From Chaetomium olivaceum (lineage: Eukaryota; Ascomycota; Sordariomycetes; Sordariales; Chaetomiaceae): 64,000 nt of DNA. The stretch is from the NCBI GenBank assembly GCA_039881045.1, contig JAYWVB010000004.1, forward strand, positions 1,054,001-1,118,000. The letters run 5' to 3'. The position numbers were made by a program, and so were the translations under genes. Under the pieces are notes generated by a model. The model did no database searches. It was not told the DNA's origin and saw only the letters and a program-made list of their open reading frames with translations. Of the stretch, positions 33,425 through 44,900 are shown in pieces (position 1 is the stretch's first letter; each line of letters opens with the position of its first letter).

Positions 33425-34992
33425 TTAGACTTTCATTGACGAAAACATGGGTAATACTGATCGGTTCCCGTCCTCTGTATCGTCGTCGTCATCATCTGAT
33501 TCTAGCGTCTCGAGAAGCCGTTCATCATGGTCTCGCAGCCCCCCTCCAGTCGCCTTGATTTGGCGCAACAGGACTCTCGCTTTCTCCCGTTGGCCAGCCC
33601 GTGCTCTCCTGTCTTCTCTATCCTCAGGGGGAGACCGCGGCGCAGGCCGCATGTGCAGATCCCCAGTATACAAGGCCACCATAGCCCTCAGTCTGAGTAA
33701 CTCGTGGTCTCGCGAGAAAGGTATCGTCTCCATGACCATGTCCATGCGCTGTGAGATGTCGGTCATGCGCCGCAGTGCCTCGAGGCGGAGGTCGTTTTCC
33801 TTCTCGCGCAGCTTCAACTCCCGGCGGCTGAGGTCTCGTAGATGGTCGCCGGTTTCAGACTGGTCATCCCCCCGCTCCCCTTCTCCCAGCCCGTCGAGCC
33901 CGTAGTCTATCGGTTCATCCACATCCATACCGCTTTCCTCCTCCCAGCTGTCGCCCCGCTGCAGCTTCACCAGGCCTCTCTTATGCGCAGCATGCGCCCC
34001 CTCCATCTCGGCACTGAACAGCGCGACCTGGAAGTCCAGCACGCTATTAACGCTGCCGGCATGCTGCTTGCTGTACGGGTACTGCTGGATGAGGTACTCG
34101 TAGTACGCTTTGAGCCGGGCCAGCCTCTCGGCCTTTGCCTCCTCATCATCCTCCTCCTCCTCCTCACACTCGCGACCCATATCCCCATCCCCATCCCCAT
34201 CACCACCCCCTCCTCCTCCAACCCCTCCAACCCCAACCCCAACCCCAACTCCCCCCCTCCCAGAAGAAGAAGTCCCCCCCCGACGGCTGGCAAGCTCGCC
34301 CTCCCTCACCAAAACCTCCGCCCCGACCTCCCAAAACCGCTCCCGCCTCAGATCCACCCGCTTCCCGTACACCCGCGCCCGCGCCAGCAGCCCAAACGCC
34401 CGCCTCGCCCGCGCCACATCCCCCTCGGCCAGACACCGCCGCGCCACGGCGGCCAGACAACCCACGCGTGCGCGATACGCGCGCGAGGCGCGGTCACGCT
34501 CTGGTACTGTCGAGTCGTTGCCGTGTTGCTTGCGGGTGCGGCGGTGGCGGTTGCGGGTGCGGGTGGTGGTGGTGGTGGTGTGGTCGGAGTCGGGTTCGGT
34601 GGTGGTGGTTTCGGCGTCGGTGGTAAGCCAGCCGTCCCCACCGCCTTCGGTGGCGGTCGCGTCGTCGTCGGCGTCGCTGGCGGGGGTAGAGTGGAAGGCT
34701 GTTTCGTTACTGTCGTCGTTGTTGTTGTTGTTGTTGTTGTTGTCGGCGTCGGAGTCGGTGGGGCTGGAGCGGCCGCTGGTGGTGGCGGTGGTGGTTTGCT
34801 TGCGGGAGGGTCGGGAGGTGCCGCGGTGGGGGAAGCCCGGGTATGCTTTGGAAGGGAGCGGCTTGTCGGGCGGGTAGCCGGCGAGGGCGAATTGTCGGAG
34901 GGTGTTGGGCGAGTGGGAGAGGGGGTTGATGACTGCGTCTGAAGGGGCCCGTTTGCGCTTGCGGTGGGGGTGGTGAGTGGGGGGCTATCCAT
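33425..34992 (-). CDS. rrn11: RRN11-like RNA polymerase I initiation factor, N-terminal frame break
   Basis: A long frame running down to TAA at 33425 contains NPLSHSPNTLRQFALAGYPP, SKAYPGFPHRG and, centrally, CLAAVARRCLAEGDVARARRAF plus YYEYLIQQYPYSK. I associate these with the fungal Rrn11-type subunit of the core factor that recruits Pol I to rDNA promoters. The frame has no ATG. The only upstream ATG (34992, MDSPPLTT...) is one base out of frame, and an in-frame stop sits at 34985-34987. One base missing in the G6 or G5 run at 34966-34984 would join them, giving 522 residues. The middle holds acidic and poly-Asn stretches (GTT repeat near 34717-34742) and the C-terminal third is charged and helical. 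The repeat-rich body makes the family call less certain than the others. Convergent with eed. Confidence 0.72.
34717..34742. repeat. Coding trinucleotide repeat (GTT)n, poly-Asn
   Basis: About eight GTT units on the plus strand read AAC on the coding minus strand and encode a run of Asn in the RRN11-like protein. Length polymorphism would be expected. Confidence 0.8.
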
Positions 34993-35646
34993 GGCTTTTT
35001 ATTCTTTGAGAGGCGGTTTGGATGTCTAGGTTTGGTGGTTGAGAAGCGCGGTTGTTATGCTGATGTTGTGGTGAGTTGACGACGGATGATAGTTGAGAGT
35101 TGATGGCCGGTTTTGAGCTGAATCAGTGTAAAACTCACAAGTGGCGCGCAAGTGGGCACTGATCTGAATTCAAGCGGTAAATGATTTTCTGATATCAGAT
35201 GAATTCATCCATCGCAAAAAAGTTGGATTTTGTTAGGGTGTTATGATTTTGACAAGATTTTCCTCTTAAGAGAGTCGGTGAGTGAGTGAGTTGCAGGTTT
35301 GCCTGGTGCGAAGAATCGTGAACCGAGGTTTTGAGGGGGAACTGCAACGGCAACCACACCACGACCCAACATAAAAACATAATTTCCACAAAATAACCAC
35401 ATCCGCTGAGCGATGCAATTCACAGGCAAGTAAACCGTTCAAAATTTCCTGCATATGCACCTTTCCGCTAATCAGCCTTGGTATTGAGTTCTTGGTATCT
35501 CTCTTCTACCTCACGATCCGACCGATTTAACCCGAGTGTCATGTTTCAGAACGAGCAACCACCTTGGTAAGACGTTCGTTAAATAGGAGCACGTATCTGC
35601 ATCGAGTTTATTCATATACATTTCTGATGTGGTGGTACACCCCTAT
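34993..35646. other. Intergenic region between two minus-strand genes
   Basis: About 650 bp holding the promoter of the RRN11-like gene and the 3' flank of the complex I gene. It is AT-richer than its surroundings. No gene or clear element found; I looked for an upstream first exon of the RRN11-like gene and found none that stays open. Confidence 0.5.
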
Positions 35647-36490
35647 TTATGCCTTGCGCTCAAAGTAGACCCATTGTCCCTCAGCCGGTTGCTCCTCAAG
35701 AGGTTCCCAGCTAGCTAGATGTCAGTAGATGTGGAAATAATAAGGGGGTACGAGATGCGACTTACACCTTAGACTCAACCATAGTGTCCACCAGCTTGAG
35801 CTCGCCCTCGGCCACCTGGATAACCTCCTCGATCAGACCGGCGCCAATCTTGGTCTCGAGCTCCGAGATTCTGCATCGAACGGATCAGTACCTGCCACTC
35901 CCTCACAAAATCTGGTAAACCCACTGGTCGGCCGTGAGTTGCGGCTCCGGCTCCCACTCCACCTGCTGCTGAACATCGGCAATATCCCTCCTCTCAAAGA
36001 TATGCCTCAGGTCTTCCTTCTCCTCGATCGTCCTGCTGCCCTCGAGCTCCGGGCCCTCGTCCTGCTCGCCGTCCCACTCCTCGTACCGCATGTCCTCCTT
36101 CACGGGGATCTGGTGCACGACAAAAGCATGGCCGCCGCGGTCGAGCTTGATAGCCTTGGCGCCGCCGACGTCATCCTTCTGCGCGACGGCGAACTCGTCG
36201 GGGTGCTCGCTGACCAGCTTCTGCGCCCGCTCGGACCACTCGTCGTATCCGGGGGGGAGGACGCCCTCGACGAGGGCCATGCGGTGCTTTGTGAGAGCCT
36301 CGACGGACTGGCGGTAGACCGAGTGGTCGGGCACGGCCTTGAGCTTCTCAAGGGTCGAGGTGTAGAGATAGAGGAGGGTCGAGCGCGGGGAGGCGTGGGT
36401 GGTGAGGCCCGTTAGGCCTGTGGGAGTGCCCGGTTCGAGGAACCGCGCAGCCGGCCGGACGGCGGCGAGTAGGCGGAAGGTCGCGCGCAT
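35647..36490 (-). CDS. nuo-29.9: NADH:ubiquinone oxidoreductase 29.9 kDa subunit (NDUFA5 type)
   Basis: Three exons, 35907-36490, 35766-35870 and 35647-35710, give 250 residues. The N-terminus MRATFRLLAAVRPAARFLEP is Arg-rich, amphipathic and free of acidic residues for 20 positions, a mitochondrial presequence. Conserved blocks are TLLYLYTSTLEKLKAVPDHS, VYRQSVEALTKHRMALVEGV, IGAGLIEEVIQVAEGELKLV and the C-terminal VWEPLEEQPAEGQWVYFERK. This is the matrix-arm accessory subunit of complex I (NDUFA5/B13). The first intron has a GTGAGG donor, the second GTAAGT; both keep frame. An upstream in-frame ATG exists but would bury the presequence, so the ATG at 36490 is preferred. Confidence 0.93.
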
Positions 36491-37132
36491 CTTGGTGGGA
36501 TGATCGGGCGGCGTCCCGGTTGTGTGTTTGTGGTTATTGCTGCCGCGGAGCGGGAATTCTCTCGGAGAGCTTGCTGCTATCTCGGACGTCAGAGCTTCTT
36601 GCTGTACAGTCGCCAATCGGGCGCTCCAATTGGCATCCTGGAATGAGGGCTACCACGTGATCTGTAAACTTACACCAGGCAATACGACGCACGGCATACA
36701 GCGTACACTTCCCGGTTAATCATCTGATCATGACTACGAAGGGTTACACCACATACAACTCTTTTAACATTTCCAAAAGTTGCGAGGACCCCGGAGATGC
36801 AAAGGCAAATTGTGTCATTCTGTACGTTTTTACGGAGATGAATTGTGTTCCACTGCAGCAGGCGGTCTCAACTTCATCCGAGGATATCCAACATGTTTGC
36901 ACATCTCCGTGACTAGTTAGGTCATTTCTTTTACCATCTCATTTTCTCGCATGTGTGGCTTCCAGGACATCTTTTCCAGAAGGTTGGGTTAAGTGAACGA
37001 TTAACCTAATACCTAGGACGGGTTTGCTACATTGGAATTGGACCTCCATTTATCAAATTCCTCACCATAAATCATCATTTATCTAAACACAAAGACGAAG
37101 AATTTTACAAACAGTCGCTCGCTGGTAAGTAA
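36491..37132. other. Intergenic region between nitrate reductase and the complex I gene
   Basis: About 640 bp, AT-rich, between the start of the complex I gene and the 3' end of nitrate reductase, both minus strand. No gene or recognised element. Confidence 0.5.
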
Positions 37133-39871
37133 CTAAAAGAAAAGCAAATCCCCCTCATCCCACCCCATCCCCAACAACGTTTCCCTCGCCGCCTCCTCCA
37201 TCCCCTCCGGCCCGCAAATCAACACCATCGTATCCCTCTCCCCGTCGGCCTCCCCACCTCACGCTCCAACAACCCCTTATCCACCCTTCCCTTCAACCCC
37301 GTCCACCCCTCCCCAGGCCGACTGAGCGTATGCACCAGCTTACACCTCCCTCCACTCTCCTTCTCCAACTCCGCCAACTCCTCCCTCAACAAAATATCCC
37401 CCTCCTCCCGATTACCATCCAGCACCACGCACCTCGTCCCGTCCTCCCCATCCCTCACCACCGCCCTCAGCACCGCAAAAATCGGCGTCCCCCGACCCGC
37501 CACAAACCATCACAAACCGCCGCACCACTCTCTCCTTCCCATTCAGACTGCACCTCCCCCGCCCCAAATACTCAAACTTGCCCACGGGGCCCTTGAAATC
37601 CACCGCGTGGCCCACCGGCAACGCATCCAGCCCCTGCGTCATCAGCCCGCCTTTCCGCTCTGCCGTGTCGCGGTAGATCTTGATCAAGACCCGCAGAGTG
37701 CCCGTCTCGTGGCCCTCGGAGAGCGGCGTGTAGGCGCGGATGATGGCCTCGCGCGTCACCGGGTCGCGCAGCCGGATCATCAGGTGCTGGCCGACGGGGA
37801 GGCCGATGGTTTGCGTCGGGGAAGGGAGGGTGAAGTGGAAGATCTTGGTGTCGGGGGAGACGGGGGTTTTGGAGGCGAGCAGGGCGCGGCGCCAGGTTTT
37901 GGGGGTGAGGAAGACGGGATCGGTGTCGCTGGTGGGTGGGGAAGTGGAGGGGTTGTGGGTGGGTTCGGGCAAGCTGAGGGCGCGCGGGGCAGCGCCGATG
38001 TGGTAGGCGGGCATCATGGCTTTGGCGTTTTCGCTGTCTTTGAAGGGGGGGGTTAGCTAGGGTGTGGGATGGATGGGATGGGCGGTAGAGTAAAAACACT
38101 TACGGATGGCGAGAAACTCCTCGCTGATGTCTTGCCCTGCAGCGTTGGTGATGGACGCGGCACCACCGGGGTGCTCTTCGAGGAACTTGGTGCCGTCGTA
38201 GACTTGGCCGTTGACGACAAACCATGGATTCTCCTCCCCTGAGTGTGCCTGGAACTCTTCGGTGGTGATCTGGCGGGTGATCTTCTCGTCAACCATGCTG
38301 ATCTCCTTGACGGGCGCCTCCACCGACAACACTTCGTCCTCACCCGTCATCTTCTCACCCCAGAACCCATTGGTGAGGTTGCCGCCCTCTTTCTTAACCC
38401 GTTCCATCCACCCTCCCGGCATCAGCGCCGGCTGGGCGGGGTGCTCGAACCTCAAACCGTGCGCCTCCTTGTGGATGACGACCCGATACCACGGGTTGTT
38501 CATCATACCCAGCACGCTCCAGTACATATCCCGCGGCTGCACCATCATGGAGTCATCCATCCCCCGAATCATGACATCCCCCGCCTCCTGCAACCGCGAG
38601 AGCGGCACGTCCAGCTCCCAGAAACACCAGCAAAAGCTGCTCTCCGCCACGCCATATCCAGCCGCCCACCATACAGCATCTCCCCGTCCGGCGCGAGCCG
38701 GTACAAGTCCTCGGGATACGACATGGTCGCCAGCATCCACGTCCTGCCCTGGTCCAGCGTCACCTCCATCCGGCTCACCCGCTTCCCACCCCCGGCATAA
38801 GCATACCCCTTCAGCTTATACGTCCCCTCCCGCCCGGCGGCACCGCCACGCGCTCGTCATGCGCCGGATAGCAAATGGCGCTGTTGGTATTCAGATCGTA
38901 AATCGCATACCGCTCATCCTTCCACGTCTCGGGCAGGTTCGCGCTATCCTCCGGGCTGATCATCATCGGCAACACCCGGTTATCATAGATATGATACCAG
39001 TTCTCGCTCGGCCGATCCGTGACGATAATCCGCTTCAGCCACTTCACGCTGCGCCCGCCAATCTGCCCCGGAATCACCACACGCAAGGGTTTGCCATGGT
39101 CCGGGTGCAGCGGCTCCCCATTCATCCGATGGGCCAGCAACATGCCGCGGTCCGGGTCGGCCGCCCACGCCAGCTTGACCGACGTGCCGTAGTAGCCGTT
39201 GGGCAGGCGGTCGGCGCCCTCGAAGCAGACGTAGCGCGCGCCACGGGTCGGGGCCGCGCGCGCGAGGAGGTCGCCGAGGGGTGTGCCCGTCCACAGGGCG
39301 GTGGATAAGCCCGCGGCGCCCCAGGAGAAGCCCTTGGTCTTGCGGACCAGGTTCTGTTCCTTGCGGCGGTTGCCGGCGCACACGAGGGTGATGGGGTAGG
39401 TGACTTGCTCGTAGGTCTGGATGAGGTCGCGCAGGGTGAGGGTGGTCGGGTGGGAGACCAGCCCCTCGATGGTGAACTCCCAGTCGAGCACGTCGGTGTC
39501 GGGCACGAGGGGTACGGCGCCATGGTTGCGCACGTAGTGCAGGTCTTTGGTGGTCAGGAAGCCTTCGTCGTAGAGGTCGCTTAGCGGGGCTTCGACGTTG
39601 AAGGGGTGGATGCCGGTTAGCCTGATGAGCCGGGGGTCTCGTTCCACGTGGTTGTCGGGGGTCTTGAGGTCTTCGGGGAGGACCTTGTTTTCTCTGGATG
39701 GGGGAGGGAGCGGATAGAGTGGTGCGGAGTGGCCGAGGCTGTTGGAGGGCAAACAAAGCCTTGCTTTTGGTACTCGTCGTAGTCTTGGAGCGGAGGGGTT
39801 GGGGGGATGTGAGGATGGGTAAGGGGGGATGAGTGGAGAGAAGGGGTGGTTGGCGGGAGTACCACTTCCAT
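37133..39871 (-). pseudogene. nia1: NADPH nitrate reductase with five frame breaks
   Basis: Exons 38105-39871 (to about 38104) and 37133-38037 cover a whole fungal nitrate reductase of about 890 residues. It starts at ATG 39871 (MEVVLPPTTPSLHSS, LQDYDEYQKQ). The Mo-pterin domain shows VCAGNRRKEQNLVRKTKGFS and GQIGGRSVKWLKRI; the dimerisation domain NNPWYRV; cytochrome b5 WFVVNGQVYDGTKFLEEHPGG; FAD domain RAYTPLSEGHETG; and the NADPH domain ends with CGPEG and a terminal LLFF. The intron (GTAAGTG...CAAAG) is normal. The frame breaks at about 39720-39755 (one base missing), 38831-38840 (one G missing), 38645-38647 (one G missing), 37490 (one extra or two missing) and 37252-37255 (one G missing). 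Apart from these there are no stops and the sequence is well conserved, so decay is recent or the breaks are assembly errors. Confidence 0.85.
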
Positions 39872-39975
39872 GGTGTCTGCAATTATGGGACCGAAACTAG
39901 ACAGCACAAGACACAATGGCAAACACCAAAGCTGGAAAACACTGCGTAGCCGGGCAAAAGGGCTTGAGAAGAAGA

Positions 39976-39981
39976 GATAAG
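39976..39981. promoter_or_regulatory. GATA site (NIT2/AreA type)
   Basis: GATAAG about 105 bp upstream of the nitrate reductase ATG. GATAAC and GATAGT follow at 40133 and 40146. Clustered GATA cores are the binding sites of the nitrogen regulator NIT2/AreA in fungi. Confidence 0.5.
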
Positions 39982-40454
39982 GGGGCTATCAAATACCAGG
40001 AGGACGATGTGAGAGTGGAACACCCCAAAGTCAGCGTGTCCCATCCCCCAACTCCCACGTCTTATTCCCGTCCCGAAAAGAACATGATCCCGAAGCAGTG
40101 TCTGCTTCTCCGTGGCCGTGGCGGAACTGCAAGATAACGGCAGCGGATAGTGGCTTGATGGGGAAGCTCCTACAAGTATAATCAAGGGCTTCCGTGGACC
40201 GTGGGCCGTGGGCCGTGGGTCAGGCCGTTCATGTTCGTGTGGATCCCGGGTAGCTTCCCTCCAGCCAGCGCTCAGCGCATCTCCAGGGCTGATGTGAGTG
40301 AGACCTTACTGTATAGGTACGTAGTGACAGGTCCGAGAGAGGGTATCACAGCGACGGGCGGTGTGGCGTATGGGGTATGGATGCCCACGTCGAGCAAAGG
40401 CAGCACCCGAGGAGCCCGGAAATCATGGCACGACGATGCATGATCGTCCTTCTT

Positions 40455-40462
40455 TCCGCGGA
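40455..40462. promoter_or_regulatory. Palindrome TCCGCGGA, NIT4-type nitrate-response site
   Basis: An exact match to the eight-base symmetrical site described for the Neurospora nitrate activator NIT4, about 585 bp upstream of the nitrate reductase ATG. GATA sites flank it at 40508 and 40558. Both factors act together on nit-3 in Neurospora. Confidence 0.6.
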
Positions 40463-40507
40463 CATACCTCGATCGGTGTTAGGAATGGAACAGGCGGATT
40501 GCGCGGT

Positions 40508-40563
40508 CTTATCAGTTATTTGGCCCACGGTATGCCAGTCTGCAAATCAGACGTCCTGATAAG
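40508..40563. promoter_or_regulatory. Paired GATA sites (CTTATC 40508, GATAAG 40558)
   Basis: Two six-base GATA elements in opposite orientation 50 bp apart, next to the TCCGCGGA palindrome. NIT2 prefers two GATA cores close together, so this pair is a plausible nitrogen-derepression element. Binding is inference. Confidence 0.5.
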
Positions 40564-41969
40564 GTGGCCCACTCGAAGATTAGACGGAGATGCTCAACCA
40601 GCCCCATGACCTGCGAGTCACGATTCTCATCCCCGGGCTACCGCGGCATCGCAAAGCTGCTGTCGCTGAGCATATATCTGCAGCTTTGGAATCATTTTGA
40701 ATCCGTTGACTTTTGACTGCAAATACTCTGCGAAGAGTAACTTTTGTGTGTTGCTGTGTTGCTTACCCCCACACCACGAGCGATTTCCGTTTTTCTTTCT
40801 CCGGTTCGGGTTCGAGATGTTGGTGTGTGGTTGCCCGTTATCAGCAGCCCTGCGGCTGTTTGGCGTGGGACGACAGGGGTTCTCACAAAGGCCCAGGCCT
40901 TTATCTGTCAGGGGTCAGGCTTGGCTCGGGGGCTCGGGGCCAAGACACCGCTGTCAAGACACCGTTGTGGGTCCAACCCTCTATCCGGACCGCCGACTGC
41001 CCAGCTGCCGAATCGCCATGGCCGGCATCGGCCAAGACCCGTTCTCCGGCGAGCTACGGTCCATGGGTTTCAGGTCGCTTCCAGTCGGCCGGGCATTACC
41101 TCCGGTATAAGTATGTAACATCCGTCCGTTAATGTTGCCTACTTCAAGCAGAATACCCGTCAATTTTATGCTTCGATCTGGAAGTCAATCCGCAAGGCGC
41201 ATGCCCGCATCATGCATCATCCCGACAATGATACCGTCTTTGCACTTCCACACCATATTGCTGGTTAGGTAGTTCGGGGAACCAGACTGAAAAAAGAGGG
41301 CGGGATGAGTCTAATCAGATACGCTTTCGTAAAAAGCGATACCCGTAAAGAGGTCGTCGGGGCGTCGTTGGCTGTATCGAGGATAGGTACATGTACTTTG
41401 GTGCTTGGTTCCTTGCACGTTTCCAAGTTGGTAAACCAGATGAAAATCTTCACTGAGAAGGGTGGGCGCCCAAAAAGGACGCGTTGTCGGATCCTTTGCC
41501 GATATATGGACGTCACAAGCGACTCACAAATAGTGAAGTTCTGAAAAACAGACAACACGAATGTGGGGTTCGATCCCGTCGCGGGGCTGCTTCCGCCGGC
41601 GGGGCTGTCGCTCCAGGCCACCGGGCGCTAAGACGCGCCTAATGATCCAATCCCAAGGCCCTGATGAGGGAATCCACCAAAACCCCAAGCACTATCAATT
41701 CCGTCACCGAACCTTTAACTTTCAACCGCGAGGGTTCTTTCAACCTAGCATCCACCAGCGCGACTTCTTTGGCTTTTCACGCTCTCTAGGAGTCTCTCCT
41801 CTACCACGGGTGCCTCAAGAGGCTGCTTCTGCAAATCACGTCACCGATGCCTCCCATTGCTGATGGGGATTGTCGTTTTCGGTTTCTCAACCCTTAGCAT
41901 CTCGAACTCCGAATGCGCCGCCGCTGCCAACTCTTTCCTAATTGCGCACTTCCAAGATAGCGGCCCACC

Positions 41970-44900
41970 ATGGATCGTGCTAGGAGGCGTATGTCCCCCA
42001 AACTGCGCCAGCCCTTGCGCCGAGATGGCTAATGCCTCACAGACGAGTTGCGCGAGCTAAACGAGCGGGCTTGGAATGGGGAGAAGGGTGAGAATATCTA
42101 GACATCCGTCCTCGAATCGTTCGTCGCCGTGGCTAAGACTATCTTTTGGCCAGACCTTTTCCCGGTCGGCAACTCGCTCGACTCGACTATGAAGAAGAAC
42201 ACTGCTTTCATTAAGCGCCTCCGTACCGCGATTTCTCCCGCGACCCTAAACACCTTCCTCCAAGAAATCAAGACCGTCAGCCTGTCCAAATATCTTTCCG
42301 AGATTGTCTCGGCTTGCCACGAAGGTCTATGCAGGCTCAGGTCCCCCGGCGAGATCGAGGCCGGTGTGGAAATTGTCAGCGCCCTGCACCAGCGCTTTGG
42401 ACCCGATGACTTTACATCGTACCTGGGTTGGTTTCTCGGGAGGTCCATGGCTACACCTGATAAGAGTGCTCTGAAAAACCTTACTCCGGAAGCAAGAGAC
42501 AAGGAGGAGAAAGATCGATTGGTTCGGCAGCGGGTTCTCCTCCGGGTCGTGACCGAGCTGTGGCTTGTTGATGTTCTGCGCACCCTGGACGACATCAAGC
42601 GCCCAGATGATGCCACGAATGGAGGCGCTGGAAAGCAGACCGAAGTGAAATCCCGCGCGTCCGCCAAAGGAGGTGCTGCCGAACCGTTCCCCTTGGAGGT
42701 TCTGAAGGATCTTCTTGGCCATGACCGGGAGCATGCAAACCTGCCGTTACTTGTCGTCTTCGTTAGGGCTTTCAGCTGGGATGTCCTTGGCGTTAGGGCT
42801 GCCGGCTCCGAGGGCCGTAAAACTGTGGAGGAAGATGGCGCTACCAAGACTGGAGAGGCGGCCGATGACCAAGAAGGCGAGCCTGAACCAACGTCCGAAG
42901 ATCCTCCCTTTACTCCGCCCGAGCTGCAGGAGCGCTTTAGAAACGTCTTGAAACGCTACTTTGAAGACGTCAAGGGTCACCTTGTCCGAGACCAAAAAGC
43001 CATCTACAACCAGTCTCGCAAAAATGCCGAAGCCTATGTTAAGTCGGGTGAAGTCTTCGAAGACCGCCAGGCGAACTTTGAGAAGCAGGTCAAGGCGCAG
43101 GAGCGTCTCGTGGCTAATGCACAGATCATCGCGGATGTCATTGGCGCCGAGATGCCGGATTTGAAGGACAGCGACGATCCTTCAGGTGGCGCAAATGGCT
43201 CCATTGGCATTGTAAAGGCTGGCGAATACCTGCGCGGTCAGGGCGACGGCTCCGGTATCTGGGAGGATGAAGAGGAGCGCCGTTTCTACGAAAACCTCGT
43301 TGACCTACGGGGCAAGGTTCCCGGCATTCTTCTGGAGGAAGTCAAGAAGAAGAAGGCCGACGCAGACGAGCAGGTTGGCAAGAAGGTTGACCCGGCGGAA
43401 CTCGCTGAAGCTCCCAAGCCCGCCGACACCGCCGCCGACGATCAGTCGGTGGCGATTGCAAACAAGACAATCGGAGCTCAAGTCGATGCTTTGCTCACCA
43501 GGCTCCCGGACCTTACGACCAAGGATGCCATTGACCAGACGGCCATCGACTTTTGTTACCTCAACTCCAAGGCCTCGAGAAACCGGCTTGTAAAGGCGTT
43601 GACCGACGTCCCAAAGGGTCGCGGGGATCTCCTCCCCTGCTGGGCGAGACTCGTTGCCACACTTGGCCAGTACATGACAGACATTCCCAAGGGACTCGTG
43701 GAATACCTGGACGCCGAGTTCCGCAGTCTGCAACGACGCAAGGAAAAGGAATTCCTAGGTCAAGTGAGGCTCAGCAACATCCGATACCTCGCCGAACTGA
43801 CCAAGTTTGGCATTGTCCCCGAGCACGTTGTCTTCCATTGCCTCAAAGTCAGCCTGGACGATTTCTCTCGCATGAACATAGAGATCATTTGCAACCTACT
43901 AGAGAACTGTGGCCGCTACCTTCTGCGGAACCCGGAGACTTCACCCCGCATGTCGACGTTCCTAGAGACACTACAGCGGAAGAAGTCGGTACAGCACATT
44001 GGGCCGGCTGAGAGGATGCTTATCGAGAACGCTGTGTACTACGTCGACCCACCGCAGCGCCCGGCGATCGAGCAAAAGGAGAGAACGCCCATGGAACTCT
44101 TCATCCGCAAACTTGCCTATGCGGACCTGACCAAGCGGAATTATAGCAAAGTTCTCAGGCAGATTCGCCGGCTCCACTGGGAAGAAAAAGAGGTATGGTT
44201 ATTGAACATCCCTCCATGGGTGGGATGTCGTCGTCTAACCTAGACAGGTCGTCTCTGTGCTTCACAAGGTCTTCTCGAAGCCTGGGAAGGTCAAGTTTGG
44301 CAACATCCACCTGCTTGCCATCCTGTTGAGCGCCGTCAACAGGTACCATCCTGACTTCGTGATTGGCATCATTGACTCCGTGATCGAGTCCATTGCGTTT
44401 GGTCTAGAGCAAAACGATTTCAAGTTCAACCAGCGCCGTGTTGCTGAAGTCAAGTATCTCGGAGAGCTGTACAACTACAGGATGCTCGAGCATCCTGTGA
44501 TCTTCGATGTCATGTACAAAATCATGACCTTCGGTCACGGTACCTAAAAATCCTGTCTTGACACTAAGGGAGCTCGCTAACCCCAATCCCTAGGTGGACC
44601 GCCAATCCCTGGCCGCATCAACCCCTTCGATCAGCCTGATGACTACTTCCGCATTCGCTTGATATCTACCGTGCTCGAGACATGTGGCATGTTTTTCAAC
44701 AAGGGTGCCGCCGGGAAGAAGCTCGACTACTTTCTCTCCTTTTTCCAGTATTACATCCACGCCAAGAACCCACTGCCAATGGATATCGAGTTCCTCGTCC
44801 AGGACATCTTCGCCTTGTGCAGACCTCAGTGGAAGCTAGCTTCTAACATTGAGGAAGCCACGAAAGTGTTCCAACTGGCCATGGTCCAGGACCAAAAGAC

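Larger units (their letters stand above)
39872..41969. other. Intergenic region between nitrate reductase and nmd2
   Basis: About 2.1 kb between two divergent genes. The left 700 bp carries NIT4-like and GATA sites for nitrate reductase (separate entries). The remainder contains only short overlapping frames. A ggggttcgatccc string at 41567-41579 looks like a tRNA B box, but no tRNA fold can be made around it. Confidence 0.55.

Noticed and set aside
41560..41610. tRNA-like string ggggttcgatccc (B-box match)
   Set aside because: The T-arm would need mismatches at two of five pairs, no acceptor stem pairs with the following gcggggc, and no A box lies at a suitable distance upstream.
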